From: OMG group bacterium
GTDB lineage: Bacteria > Pseudomonadota > Gammaproteobacteria > Pseudomonadales > Azotimanducaceae
Assembly (NCBI GenBank): GCA_012267385.1
Contig: JAAXGW010000007.1
Coordinates: 1-64,000 of the forward strand
Length of the DNA: 64,000 nucleotides
Direction of reading: 5' to 3'
The position numbers and the translations under genes were made by a program. The notes below the pieces were generated by a model. The model had not been told where the DNA came from. It did not search any database and saw only the letters and a program-made list of their open reading frames with translations. This document shows positions 19,286 to 27,119 of the stretch, one piece after another (the stretch's first letter is position 1; every line of letters begins with the position of its first letter).

Positions 19286-20050
19286 TTAATAAGACGCTCG
19301 GGACTTGGTTTCTTGTGTACGGGTACCGAATCGGCGATGCCGAGTTGAATAGTCGTCGAACGCCTCTAGTAGGTTTTCTTGTCCAAAATCGGGCCAATAC
19401 GTGTCGGTAAAAAACAGCTCCGCGTAGGCGAGTTCCCACATTAAAAAGTTACTCAACCGCAAGTCGCCGCCGGTACGAATACACAAGTCGACTTTCGGAA
19501 CGTTCATCACTCCCGGTAGGGCAAGATGCCGACTGAACTCCGTTTCGTCAATTGCGTCCGGTGCTAAATTGCCGGTCTCGACGTCTGTCGCAATGGACTT
19601 TGCCGCTTGTACGATATCCCAGCGACCACCGTAGTTCAGTGCAATAATGAGTCGAAAAGTTTTGTTATTTTGTGTAACCGTCTCACCTTCCTTCATATGC
19701 CGTTGTACTTCTCGCGGAAGCATGCTACGATCGCCAACGAATTCTAATTTCGTATCACGTTCATGAAGCGCGCGCAATTCTCGTTGTATGGTCTCCGAGA
19801 CAAGTTCCATGAGTAAATCGATCTCAGGCTTGGGTCGTTGCCAGTTTTCTGTGCTAAAAGCAAACAGTGTTAGATGAGTGACCCCAAGGTCCCCACATGC
19901 TTCGACAACAGGGCGTACGTTGCGAGCGCCATGGCGATGCCCTGCCAATCCAGGCAACTGTTGTTGGCGCGCCCAACGATGATTACCGTCCATGATAATC
20001 GCGACGTGCTTCGGTATTAGGCGTTGTGTTTGATTTAGCTTATCGTTCAA
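19286..20050 (-). CDS. uppS: Undecaprenyl diphosphate synthase
   Basis: UppS condenses isopentenyl diphosphate units in cis onto farnesyl diphosphate to make the C55 carrier for peptidoglycan and O-antigen. The 254-residue protein has HVAIIMDGNHRWARQ near residues 15-29 with the catalytic Asp, LTLFAFSTENW near 60-70, and RTGGDLRLSNFLMWELAYAE in the C-terminal third. It sits between frr and cdsA in standard order. The isoprenoid gene dxr, a common neighbour, is missing. Confidence 0.96.
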   Translation of the reverse strand: MNDKLNQTQRLIPKHVAIIMDGNHRWARQQQLPGLAGHRHGARNVRPVVEACGDLGVTHLTLFAFSTENWQRPKPEIDLLMELVSETIQRELRALHERDTKLEFVGDRSMLPREVQRHMKEGETVTQNNKTFRLIIALNYGGRWDIVQAAKSIATDVETGNLAPDAIDETEFSRHLALPGVMNVPKVDLCIRTGGDLRLSNFLMWELAYAELFFTDTYWPDFGQENLLEAFDDYSTRHRRFGTRTQETKSRASY

Positions 20051-20101
20051 CCCACTCGTCCTACGCAGTACCTTCGACCCGTAAACAACTACCCAAAATT
20101 C

Positions 20102-20659
20102 TTAAAACTCTAAGAGATCTTTGACCTTCTCCTCCAATAAGCCTTCGACACTATTGATTTTGTCATCTGTGATTGCTTGAACCGCTACTTCTGCATGATG
20201 TCCTTCATCTTCAGTCGCAAGTTTTTCCTTGACTAGTTCTCGAACATCAGCGATGGCATCGCGTCGAATGTTTCGAATCGCAATTCTGGCATTTTCCGCT
20301 TCACTGCGCGCCTGTTTGACTAGTTCTTTTCGATTTTCTTCAGTCAACGGTGGCAAGGGTAAGCGGATGACCTCACCGTTGTTATTCGGAGTCAGCCCGA
20401 TATTACTAGCCAGAATCGCTTTCTCAATGTCGTTAATGAGTGATTTTTCCCAGGGTGAAACTACTAGTGTACGACCTTCTTCAACGGTGATCGATGCCAA
20501 TTGTTTAATTGGGGTTGGAGCTCCGTAATACGCGAGCGTAACCGTGTCTAGTAGAGCCGGATTTGCTCGGCCCGTACGAATCCTCGCGAACGCTTCGGAA
20601 AGAGCGACGCAACTTTTATCCATTCGGGTACTTGCGTCGTCTTGAATTTCTTCGATCAT
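20102..20659 (-). CDS. frr: Ribosome recycling factor
   Basis: RRF works with EF-G to split the 70S ribosome after termination. The 185-residue protein is of standard length and has the family segments ARIRTGRANPALLD near the N-terminus, PPLTEENRKELVKQ near 105-118 and RNIRRDA near 132. It follows pyrH after 16 bases, as in most bacteria. Confidence 0.97.
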   Translation of the reverse strand: MIEEIQDDASTRMDKSCVALSEAFARIRTGRANPALLDTVTLAYYGAPTPIKQLASITVEEGRTLVVSPWEKSLINDIEKAILASNIGLTPNNNGEVIRLPLPPLTEENRKELVKQARSEAENARIAIRNIRRDAIADVRELVKEKLATEDEGHHAEVAVQAITDDKINSVEGLLEEKVKDLLEF

Positions 20660-20675
20660 TTTGAACTACTATCGC

Positions 20676-21395
20676 TTAATTTTCGATCAACGTACCACAG
20701 CGTTCGCCAGCGACAACTTTCGTCATTGCTTGCGGGTCGTCGTGTTTGTACACAATGATAGGAATATTGTGTTCCTTACACATAGTGAATGCAATAGCGT
20801 CCATAACTTTCAGTCCCCGTTGCAACACTTCATCGAAAGTCAAGGTTTCAAACCGACGCGCAGTTTTCTCAATTGCGGGATCGTCGTCATAGACTCCATC
20901 TACCGTGGATGCTTTGAGAACGACCTGAGAAGAGAGTTCGACTGCTCGCAGAGCCGCCGCGGTGTCAGTGGTGACCAGAGGGTTCCCCGTTCCTCCAGCA
21001 CAAATCACAACATGTTCTGTTGTTAAATAGTGTAAAGCTTCGTGTCTAGCGAAGCCTTTGCTGATTCCGTTAATGGCATGGGGCGTGAAGACGACAGAAC
21101 TCACATTTACCGTACTCAACGCATCGCGTAGCAGAGCTGCATTCATCACCGTCGCGAGCATCCCAATGTGATCCGCCGTGAGTGGGCTGATCCCTAATTC
21201 GGGGCCGACTCTCTCAAGATCCCGACCTCGAAATATGTTGCCGCCACCGGTAACAATCGTGATTTGGACGCCGGCTTCAAGTAGTTCGGCAATTTCTGTG
21301 ACCAGCGAACGCACTACGCCTACGGCAACCACTCCGGACTGCGACGAATTTAACGCCTCACCCGACAGCTTGAGAGTTATACGCTGATATTTCAT
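20676..21395 (-). CDS. pyrH: Uridylate kinase
   Basis: PyrH phosphorylates UMP to UDP and forms a hexamer that is usually stimulated by GTP and inhibited by UTP. The 239-residue protein has KLSGEAL at the N-terminus, VTGGGNIFRGRD near 48-59, the UMP-binding region DHIGMLATVMNA near 75-86, and CAGGTGNPLVTTDTAAALRA near 131-150. It lies between tsf and frr, the classical order. Confidence 0.97.
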   Translation of the reverse strand: MKYQRITLKLSGEALNSSQSGVVAVGVVRSLVTEIAELLEAGVQITIVTGGGNIFRGRDLERVGPELGISPLTADHIGMLATVMNAALLRDALSTVNVSSVVFTPHAINGISKGFARHEALHYLTTEHVVICAGGTGNPLVTTDTAAALRAVELSSQVVLKASTVDGVYDDDPAIEKTARRFETLTFDEVLQRGLKVMDAIAFTMCKEHNIPIIVYKHDDPQAMTKVVAGERCGTLIEN

Positions 21396-21439
21396 GGTGC
21401 GGATTGAATTGTGAGGATTTTGTTGTCGATGGACTCAGT

Positions 21440-22237
21440 CTACTCTAAACTTTCTCCTACCTGGTACCTAACAAAGCGTTCGCACTTTGCGCCTTCCTTC
21501 CCCAACAGCGCACCGACTGTCTGATCCCGGTCCCAGATATAGGCTTGTTGGTCCAAACACGACTCACTTGGAAATTTCCGTAGCTTACCTTTGACGATAC
21601 CTTCCACAATGTGCTCTGGTTTCCCCATTTCCAAAGCTTGAGCTTTATACACTTCTGTTTCTCGTGCTATGACTTGCTCCGGTAACTCGTCGGAACTTAC
21701 AACGAGTGGACTGTCTGCGGTAACGTGCATTGCGATGTTTTTATTGATCGCACCAACATCTTTGCTGAGTTCGACGATTGCGCCTACGATGCCGTTAGAA
21801 TGCAGATAGCCGGCGACCACGCCTTCTTCCGTTTGGAGTGTAGCCACGCGGCGAATCGAGATATTTTCACCGATAGCGGACACTAGTTCGTTCTTCTCGT
21901 CTTCGAGTAGTGGGATGGTTGCATCGCCCTGCTCGATCGCGACCTCGATCACTCGATCACAAAATTTCACGAAGCGTTCGTTGCGTGCAGCAAAATCGGT
22001 CTCCGTATTGATCTCTGCTATTGCGCCGCGCTTTTGGTCATCAGAGATTAGTACCGCAAGACGACCTTCCGAAGCCGTTCGATCTGCTTTTTTTGCAGCC
22101 TTTACAGCACTCTCTTTGCGCAATACATCCAGTGCTTTCTCGATATCCCAGTCTGCTTTTTCGAGTGCTTTTTTGCAATCACCGAAACCCACTCCTGTCC
22201 GTTCCCGCACTTCTTTTATTTTCGCCATGTCTGCCAT
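21440..22237 (-). CDS. tsf: Elongation factor Ts
   Basis: EF-Ts is the nucleotide exchange factor of EF-Tu. The 265-residue protein starts with the UBA-like domain carrying VRERTGVGFGDCKKALEKA. The core that inserts into EF-Tu includes NTETDFAARNERF near 76-88 (TDFVAR in most species), and a second helical region follows. It is somewhat shorter than the 283 residues of E. coli. A start three codons later (MAKIKEV) is equally possible. It follows rpsB after 19 bases, and the two are co-transcribed in most bacteria. Confidence 0.96.
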   Translation of the reverse strand: MADMAKIKEVRERTGVGFGDCKKALEKADWDIEKALDVLRKESAVKAAKKADRTASEGRLAVLISDDQKRGAIAEINTETDFAARNERFVKFCDRVIEVAIEQGDATIPLLEDEKNELVSAIGENISIRRVATLQTEEGVVAGYLHSNGIVGAIVELSKDVGAINKNIAMHVTADSPLVVSSDELPEQVIARETEVYKAQALEMGKPEHIVEGIVKGKLRKFPSESCLDQQAYIWDRDQTVGALLGKEGAKCERFVRYQVGESLE

Positions 22238-22256
22238 TTAGTCTTGATACTCCGTC

Positions 22257-23270
22257 TTAGGTGTCCTTAGCTTCGTCGGTTGATTCTTCCTCTGGAGGCG
22301 AGTCTTCGTCAACCGATTCGGAATCTTGGGTTTCTTCAGTTGATGCGTCAGACTCCTCGGTCGTAGTCTTATCTTCCTCTGAGTCTGCGGTAACCTCCTC
22401 CTCCTCGGCCGGAGCTTCATCTTCCTCTGAATCTGCTGAAGCCGCTTCCTCCTCGGTCTCGGCAGACGCTTCTATTTCCGATGTGGTGTCCTCCACATTT
22501 TCGGCAGCTTCTTCGGCAGTTTCGACAACCTCTTCTACCTGTGCAGTACTCTCGCCAGCAAACTCTTCCGCCGCAACGCCACCTTCCGCTGTTCGTTTGC
22601 CTACCAAAATTTCGTCGGCAACGGCGGCGACGTACAAGCGAATCGCCCGAATGGCGTCGTCGTTTCCTGGAATGACCCAGTCGACACCTTCAGGATCACT
22701 GTTCGTGTCAACGACCCCAACTATCGGTATTCCTAATTTATTCGCTTCCACTACGGCAATGCGTTCGTACATGACGTCAACTACGAATAACGCATCCGGG
22801 AGACCACCCATGTCTTTGATGCCGCCTAAGCCACGTTCGAGTCGATCCATCATTCGTTGTTTTTGTAGTGCTTCTTTCTTGGTGAGCAAATCAAAAACTC
22901 CACGTTCTTTTTGTGCTTCTAACTCTTTCAGGCGACGGATCGATTGGCGTATTGTCTTGTAATTCGTCAACATCCCTCCCAACCAGCGTTGGTCCACATA
23001 GGGCATGCCGACGCGCACTGCTTGTTCGCGAATCACGCGCTGAGCGGCGCGTTTCGTGCCGACGAAAAGAATCTTCTGTTTCTGCGCGACCATCTCCCGC
23101 ACAGCCGCCAAGGCTTCGTTCATCGCGACTAGAGTACGGTCTAGGTGGATGATGTGCACGTGATTTCGCACACCAAATATGTAGGGAGCCATTTTGGGAT
23201 TCCAGTAGCGCGCCCGATGTCCAAAATGTACGCCGGCGGCTAGCATATCCCGAATGCTTAATTCACTCAA
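22257..23270 (-). CDS. rpsB: 30S ribosomal protein S2 with long acidic C-terminal tail
   Basis: S2 joins the 30S subunit late and helps recruit S1. I place the start at TTG 23270. GGAG lies 7 bases upstream (23281-23278), and the product then begins [18 protein letters not shown], the normal S2 N-terminus; the open frame upstream has no S2 character. Residues 1 to about 230 are canonical, with [22 protein letters not shown] and [19 protein letters not shown]. About 105 extra residues then follow that are nearly all Glu, Asp, Ser, Thr and Ala, for example [19 protein letters not shown]. Total length is 337 residues against about 241 in E. coli. The tail has no hydrophobic pattern and is likely disordered. 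Confidence 0.93.
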   Translation of the reverse strand: MSELSIRDMLAAGVHFGHRARYWNPKMAPYIFGVRNHVHIIHLDRTLVAMNEALAAVREMVAQKQKILFVGTKRAAQRVIREQAVRVGMPYVDQRWLGGMLTNYKTIRQSIRRLKELEAQKERGVFDLLTKKEALQKQRMMDRLERGLGGIKDMGGLPDALFVVDVMYERIAVVEANKLGIPIVGVVDTNSDPEGVDWVIPGNDDAIRAIRLYVAAVADEILVGKRTAEGGVAAEEFAGESTAQVEEVVETAEEAAENVEDTTSEIEASAETEEEAASADSEEDEAPAEEEEVTADSEEDKTTTEESDASTEETQDSESVDEDSPPEEESTDEAKDT

Positions 23271-23291
23271 TGTTGTTCTCCAGGTTGTTGT

Positions 23292-23304
23292 GCACCAAAG
23301 GTGC
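23292..23304 (-). promoter_or_regulatory. Hairpin in the rpsB leader
   Basis: A perfect 5-bp stem with a 3-base loop (GCACC, then AAA, then GGTGC on the plus strand) lies in the untranslated leader 21 bases before the rpsB TTG. S2 represses its own mRNA through a structured leader in gammaproteobacteria, and this small hairpin could be part of such a structure. I cannot fold the whole leader, so the role is an inference. Confidence 0.35.
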
Positions 23305-23416
23305 GTTGACACGCAATAAGCCATTGAATCCGTCTCCCTAAAGCGATATCACTTTGGCAGACCACCCGCAATGAACTTGGGTTGTTGCGTATCGAATTAT
23401 TAATCAATCAATGCGA

Positions 23417-23445
23417 TTGACGTTCAGTGTCGGGTATTGTAACCA
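23417..23445 (+). promoter_or_regulatory. Candidate promoter for map
   Basis: TTGACG (23417-23422) and TAACCA (23440-23445) are separated by 17 bases in the divergent rpsB-map intergenic region. The -35 is good and the -10 only fair. Transcription would start about 90 bases before the map GTG. Confidence 0.3.
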
Positions 23446-23540
23446 ACGAACGAGAAGTTCTCGTGCATTAGGAGCTATACGAGACATCAACGAGTCTAGC
23501 CACCGTTACAATTTTCGCAATTCCTCAATCGTTTCATTCG

Positions 23541-24335
23541 GTGACTGTCTTTACCACACTCCTTCCCGCGGAGCAAGAAAAAATGCGAGCCGCTGGCAAT
23601 GCTGCCGCCAGCGTACTAGATATGATCACACCGTTCGTCGTTCCCGGTGTATCGACCGAAGATCTAAATTTTCGATGTCATGACTTTATCACAAACAACT
23701 TAGAGTGTATTCCCGCGCCTTTGCACTACACTTCAAGCGCGGACATACCACCATTTCCTAAGTCAATCTGCACCTCGGTCAATCAAGTTGTCTGTCATGG
23801 CATTCCTTCTCCGACAAAGGTCTTAAAGGATGGCGACATCGTAAATATAGATATAACCGTAATTAAAGATGGTTTTCATGGTGACACTAGTAAGATGTTT
23901 TTCGTCGGTAAGCCGAAACCCTTTGCTAAGCGCTTAGTCGAGATCACTCAAGAGTGCTTATATCGAGGTATTCGCGAGGTCAAACCTGGGGCGAGGTTGG
24001 GCGATATTGGATACACAATTCAGTCATTCGCCGAAGACAATGGATATTCTGTCGTGCGGGAATTCTGCGGACACGGCATCGGAAAAAAGTTTCACACCGC
24101 GCCACAAGTGGTTCATTACGGTCGTCCTGATACTGGCGCGTCATTGATTGAGGGCATGGCATTCACGATTGAACCAATGATTAACTTGGGGCGACGTCAT
24201 GTGCGCATCCTGTCAGATCAATGGACAGTAGTTACTGCGGATCGGAAACTTTCAGCTCAATGGGAGCACACAATTCTTGTAACTGCAAACGGTTATGAAG
24301 TCTTAACACTTCGAGACGAAGAGCAATTTGTCTGA
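23541..24335 (+). CDS. map: Type I methionine aminopeptidase
   Basis: This enzyme removes the initiator Met from new proteins. The 264-residue metalloprotein has the five metal ligands in family segments: GDIVNIDITVIKDGFHGDTSK (two Asp), the His of REFCGHGIGKKFH, the Glu of AFTIEPM, and the Glu of SAQWEHTILVT. The start is GTG at 23541. It is divergent from rpsB across about 270 bases, which is a common arrangement. The gene usually found next, glnD, is absent, and dapE overlaps the 3' end instead. Confidence 0.95.
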   Translation: MTVFTTLLPAEQEKMRAAGNAAASVLDMITPFVVPGVSTEDLNFRCHDFITNNLECIPAPLHYTSSADIPPFPKSICTSVNQVVCHGIPSPTKVLKDGDIVNIDITVIKDGFHGDTSKMFFVGKPKPFAKRLVEITQECLYRGIREVKPGARLGDIGYTIQSFAEDNGYSVVREFCGHGIGKKFHTAPQVVHYGRPDTGASLIEGMAFTIEPMINLGRRHVRILSDQWTVVTADRKLSAQWEHTILVTANGYEVLTLRDEEQFV

Positions 24336-25460
24336 AGTCTTAGAGCTCTGTTGCGAGCTAATACGCCGCGAGTCGATTACGCCCGAGGACGACGGTTGTC
24401 AGCCCTCATCGCTGAACGATTAGTCGCGCTCGGATTCAATGTTGAGTCGTTACCTGCTGGTGGAGTCTCCAACTTGTGGGCGACCCACGGCAACTCTGGT
24501 CCATTACTCGTCTTCGCCGGCCACACGGACGTAGTTCCGGTCGGTTCGTTAGACCGATGGACCAATCCACCATTCGAACCTACGATAAATGGAGCTTGGC
24601 TCTACGGACGAGGAGCGTGTGATATGAAGTCGGGCGTCGCGTCGATGATCTTGGCGATTGAGCGATTTGTCCAACAAAATCCGCAGCACCAAGGCTCTCT
24701 TGGCGTGCTGCTCACCAGCGATGAAGAAGGGATTGCAACGCACGGAACGAAACACGTGATGCAAATACTCAAAGAGAGAAAAATCAACATAGACTGGTGC
24801 GTGGTCGGAGAACCCTCATCCACAAGCAAACTAGGTGATACGATTCGCGTTGGGCGCCGCGGTTCGCTCACCGGGACACTATGTGCGAAAGGGACGATTG
24901 GTCATGTCGCGTATCCCGAACTTACGCCAAACGTGGTACACGAACTCGTAGCTCCTCTGGAGACACTCGTACAAACGGAATGGGATCAAGGCAACGAGCA
25001 CTTCCAACCGACCACGTTTCAAATATCAAATATTCATGCAGGTACCGGAGCGGACAACGTCATTCCAGGTGAGTTGGAAGTACAGTTCAATTTTCGGTTT
25101 AATACCGAACATACCCCAGAATCTTTAAAAAGAACTGTGGTTGAAACACTTAGCGCGGTAAATCCCAAAATTCATACGGAAATCTCTTGGTGGAATTCAG
25201 GATTACCCTTTCTGTCAAAGCAAGGAATTTTGACTAAAACGACTATCGACGCGTTGCAAGACGTAACCGGATGCTCGCCTAAGCAATCTATAGGAGGAGG
25301 AACCTCGGACGCACGCTTCATCGTGCCGACTGGCACCGAAACCGTGGAACTTGGGCACCTTAATGTGACTGCACACAAATACGACGAACGCGTTTTGGTG
25401 GAAGATTTAGAGGTGTTGGCCCAGGTTTATGAGCGAATCATCGGACGCTTGCTAAGATGA
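24328..25460 (+). CDS. dapE: Succinyl-diaminopimelate desuccinylase DapE, frameshifted near its start
   Basis: DapE cleaves N-succinyl-LL-diaminopimelate in lysine and peptidoglycan precursor synthesis. Most of the protein is intact: FAGHTDVVPVG with its zinc His, YGRGACDMKSG, TSDEEGIATHGT with the catalytic Glu, GEPSST, and GGTSDARFI. The real N-terminus lies in another frame. TTG at 24328, overlapping the map stop, opens MSEVLELCCELIRRE and SITPEDDGCQ, a normal DapE start, and then hits a stop near 24420. Adding one C in the run at 24403-24405 restores CQPLIAERL and joins the frames. A late start at 24351 would lose these helices. The frameshift is either real or a homopolymer read error. 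The ATG of gspN overlaps the stop codon. Confidence 0.9.
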
Positions 25461-26185
25461 AACGCTGGTGGATCGTTCTCGGGATAGTAGCCATGATCGT
25501 TATCTTTGTGGTCATGATCCCGGCTCGAGCATATAGCATGATTTTGGAAAACTATGGAACACATTTACTTGCCACGAAAGGAACAATTTGGTACGGTTCG
25601 GGAAACCTAACCGTTGCAGGTAAGAACATTGGACGACTCAATTGGCATTTTCGACCGTTAGAGATCTTTACTGGCAAGTTGGCGTTTAACGTTACTATGC
25701 AAAATCAGAACATTCACTTGGCCGGTGTATTGAAAAGGAGAATTTCCTCTACTGAATTTCAAGGAACGACAACTTTGGCAGATTCCCACGTAAACAAGGT
25801 TTTATTGCCGTATGAGATTCTTGTCGAAGGTGAGTTTGAAATTAACGATTTATCGGTGAAGATCAACGATAAAAGACAATTGGAAATTCTTTCTGGAAGT
25901 ATTTCTTGGGAAGGTGGGACTAGCCGCTATCGCGCAGATGAAGAAACTCGAATCTTCGAAATGCCCGCTGTAGCGGGTGAACTAACTCACACTGACGGTT
26001 TTGGGGTGCTCAATGCACGCGATCAAGAAAAGAACATTCCTTTATTCACCGCCCGATTTAAACCAGACAGTGGACTGTTTGAAACAGCACTCACACAACA
26101 TATGCTAGATTTGTCTCAAATGCCCCTAGGCTCCTCGGCTGATTTATCGACGGTCGTGTTGGAAGTCTCCAGGGATCTTTATTAG
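25457..26185 (+). CDS. gspN: Type II secretion system protein N
   Basis: GspN is an inner-membrane-anchored periplasmic protein present in some type II secretion systems. The 242-residue product has one N-terminal membrane helix (about 3-22) followed by a beta-rich domain. The family features are a Pro-Ala after the helix, GTIWYGSGNLTVAGKNIGRL near 42-61, and the W-H-F-R-P-L-E repeat just after it. Its ATG overlaps the dapE stop, and gspC follows 40 bases later. Confidence 0.8.
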   Translation: MKRWWIVLGIVAMIVIFVVMIPARAYSMILENYGTHLLATKGTIWYGSGNLTVAGKNIGRLNWHFRPLEIFTGKLAFNVTMQNQNIHLAGVLKRRISSTEFQGTTTLADSHVNKVLLPYEILVEGEFEINDLSVKINDKRQLEILSGSISWEGGTSRYRADEETRIFEMPAVAGELTHTDGFGVLNARDQEKNIPLFTARFKPDSGLFETALTQHMLDLSQMPLGSSADLSTVVLEVSRDLY

Positions 26186-26225
26186 GAACAGCGCTCGACG
26201 AAGCTTGATACAGGATATCTAAGAA

Positions 26226-27119
26226 ATGAAAGTACCCGCAGCTATCGACCACTTGATAATTCCCATACGCCTCTTGATTTTGGGAGGGCTTGCTTTCGCC
26301 ATTTATTTGGCCGTCCAATTTTTTGTTTGGGGTACAGGTGACGATGACGCCAATTCAGAAGGTCAAGAAGAATTTTCAATACCCTCTACGGTTTCGGTTA
26401 GCAAAATCATCAGAGCCAATCTGTTTGGGGAGCTTCCTAAAGAAGAAGTCGAGCAAGTGATTGAAGAAACTACGCTAAATTTAAAGCTCCTTGGGATTTC
26501 ATATAACGAAGCAGACCCAACTCTGTCTAGAGCGTATATCGTCGGAAGGACGAAAGCAAGAGCTGTGCGATGCGGAGTCGGACAACGTGTGGACGGCGTG
26601 GAAATCACCGATATTTTTGAGGATCACGTGCTTCTTCAGCGCGCTGGAAGGAAGGAATCACTCTATGTGGAACAGCGAATACAGTTCATTACTCCAGTAG
26701 AAGAAACCACGTTCGTGCCAGAGATTCCCGGCCTAGCTGAAGGACTCATCACTCAGGCCGACCTAGCTGGTTCTGAAGACACCGAAGATTCGACGACAAA
26801 TTCACCAGAAAGTTGGGTTCGTCAATACTACGACATCTACCGCGAACGAATTGAAGACGATCCGACAAAAGTCTTGAACGAAATGGGGATGTCTCCCGTA
26901 GCGGAAGAATCTGCTGCCGGATATCGCCTAGAAACTGTGATGGCTGAACGTCTTGGCCTACGCGCTGGCGACATCCTCCATTCTGTCAATGGACACAGTG
27001 TTGGAAACGTCGAAGAAGACCTTGCCCGTCTTGAAGATCATTTAGAAGTTGACTCTCTGGAGTTGGGAATCCAACGAGGAGATACACAAATTACCGTAAC
27101 TTACAAACCGAGCCAATGA
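26226..27119 (+). CDS. gspC: Type II secretion system protein C
   Basis: GspC links the inner-membrane assembly platform to the secretin and helps choose substrates. The 297-residue protein has a short cytoplasmic start, one membrane helix (about 10-38), the homology region with KLLGISYN near 82-90 and VGRTKARAVRCGVGQRVDG, and an acidic linker. A C-terminal PDZ domain contains RLGLRAGDILHSVNGHSV near 240-257. It overlaps gspD by 4 bases, the standard gspC-gspD arrangement. Confidence 0.9.
   Translation: MKVPAAIDHLIIPIRLLILGGLAFAIYLAVQFFVWGTGDDDANSEGQEEFSIPSTVSVSKIIRANLFGELPKEEVEQVIEETTLNLKLLGISYNEADPTLSRAYIVGRTKARAVRCGVGQRVDGVEITDIFEDHVLLQRAGRKESLYVEQRIQFITPVEETTFVPEIPGLAEGLITQADLAGSEDTEDSTTNSPESWVRQYYDIYRERIEDDPTKVLNEMGMSPVAEESAAGYRLETVMAERLGLRAGDILHSVNGHSVGNVEEDLARLEDHLEVDSLELGIQRGDTQITVTYKPSQ

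Noticed and set aside
22261..22962. 233-residue Ser-rich open frame on the plus strand
   Set aside because: It is a mirror of the acidic tail of S2. Glu and Asp codons read as Ser-rich on the other strand.
24328..24420. Programmed ribosomal frameshifting in dapE
   Set aside because: No slippery heptamer or downstream pseudoknot is evident, and DapE is not known to use frameshifting.
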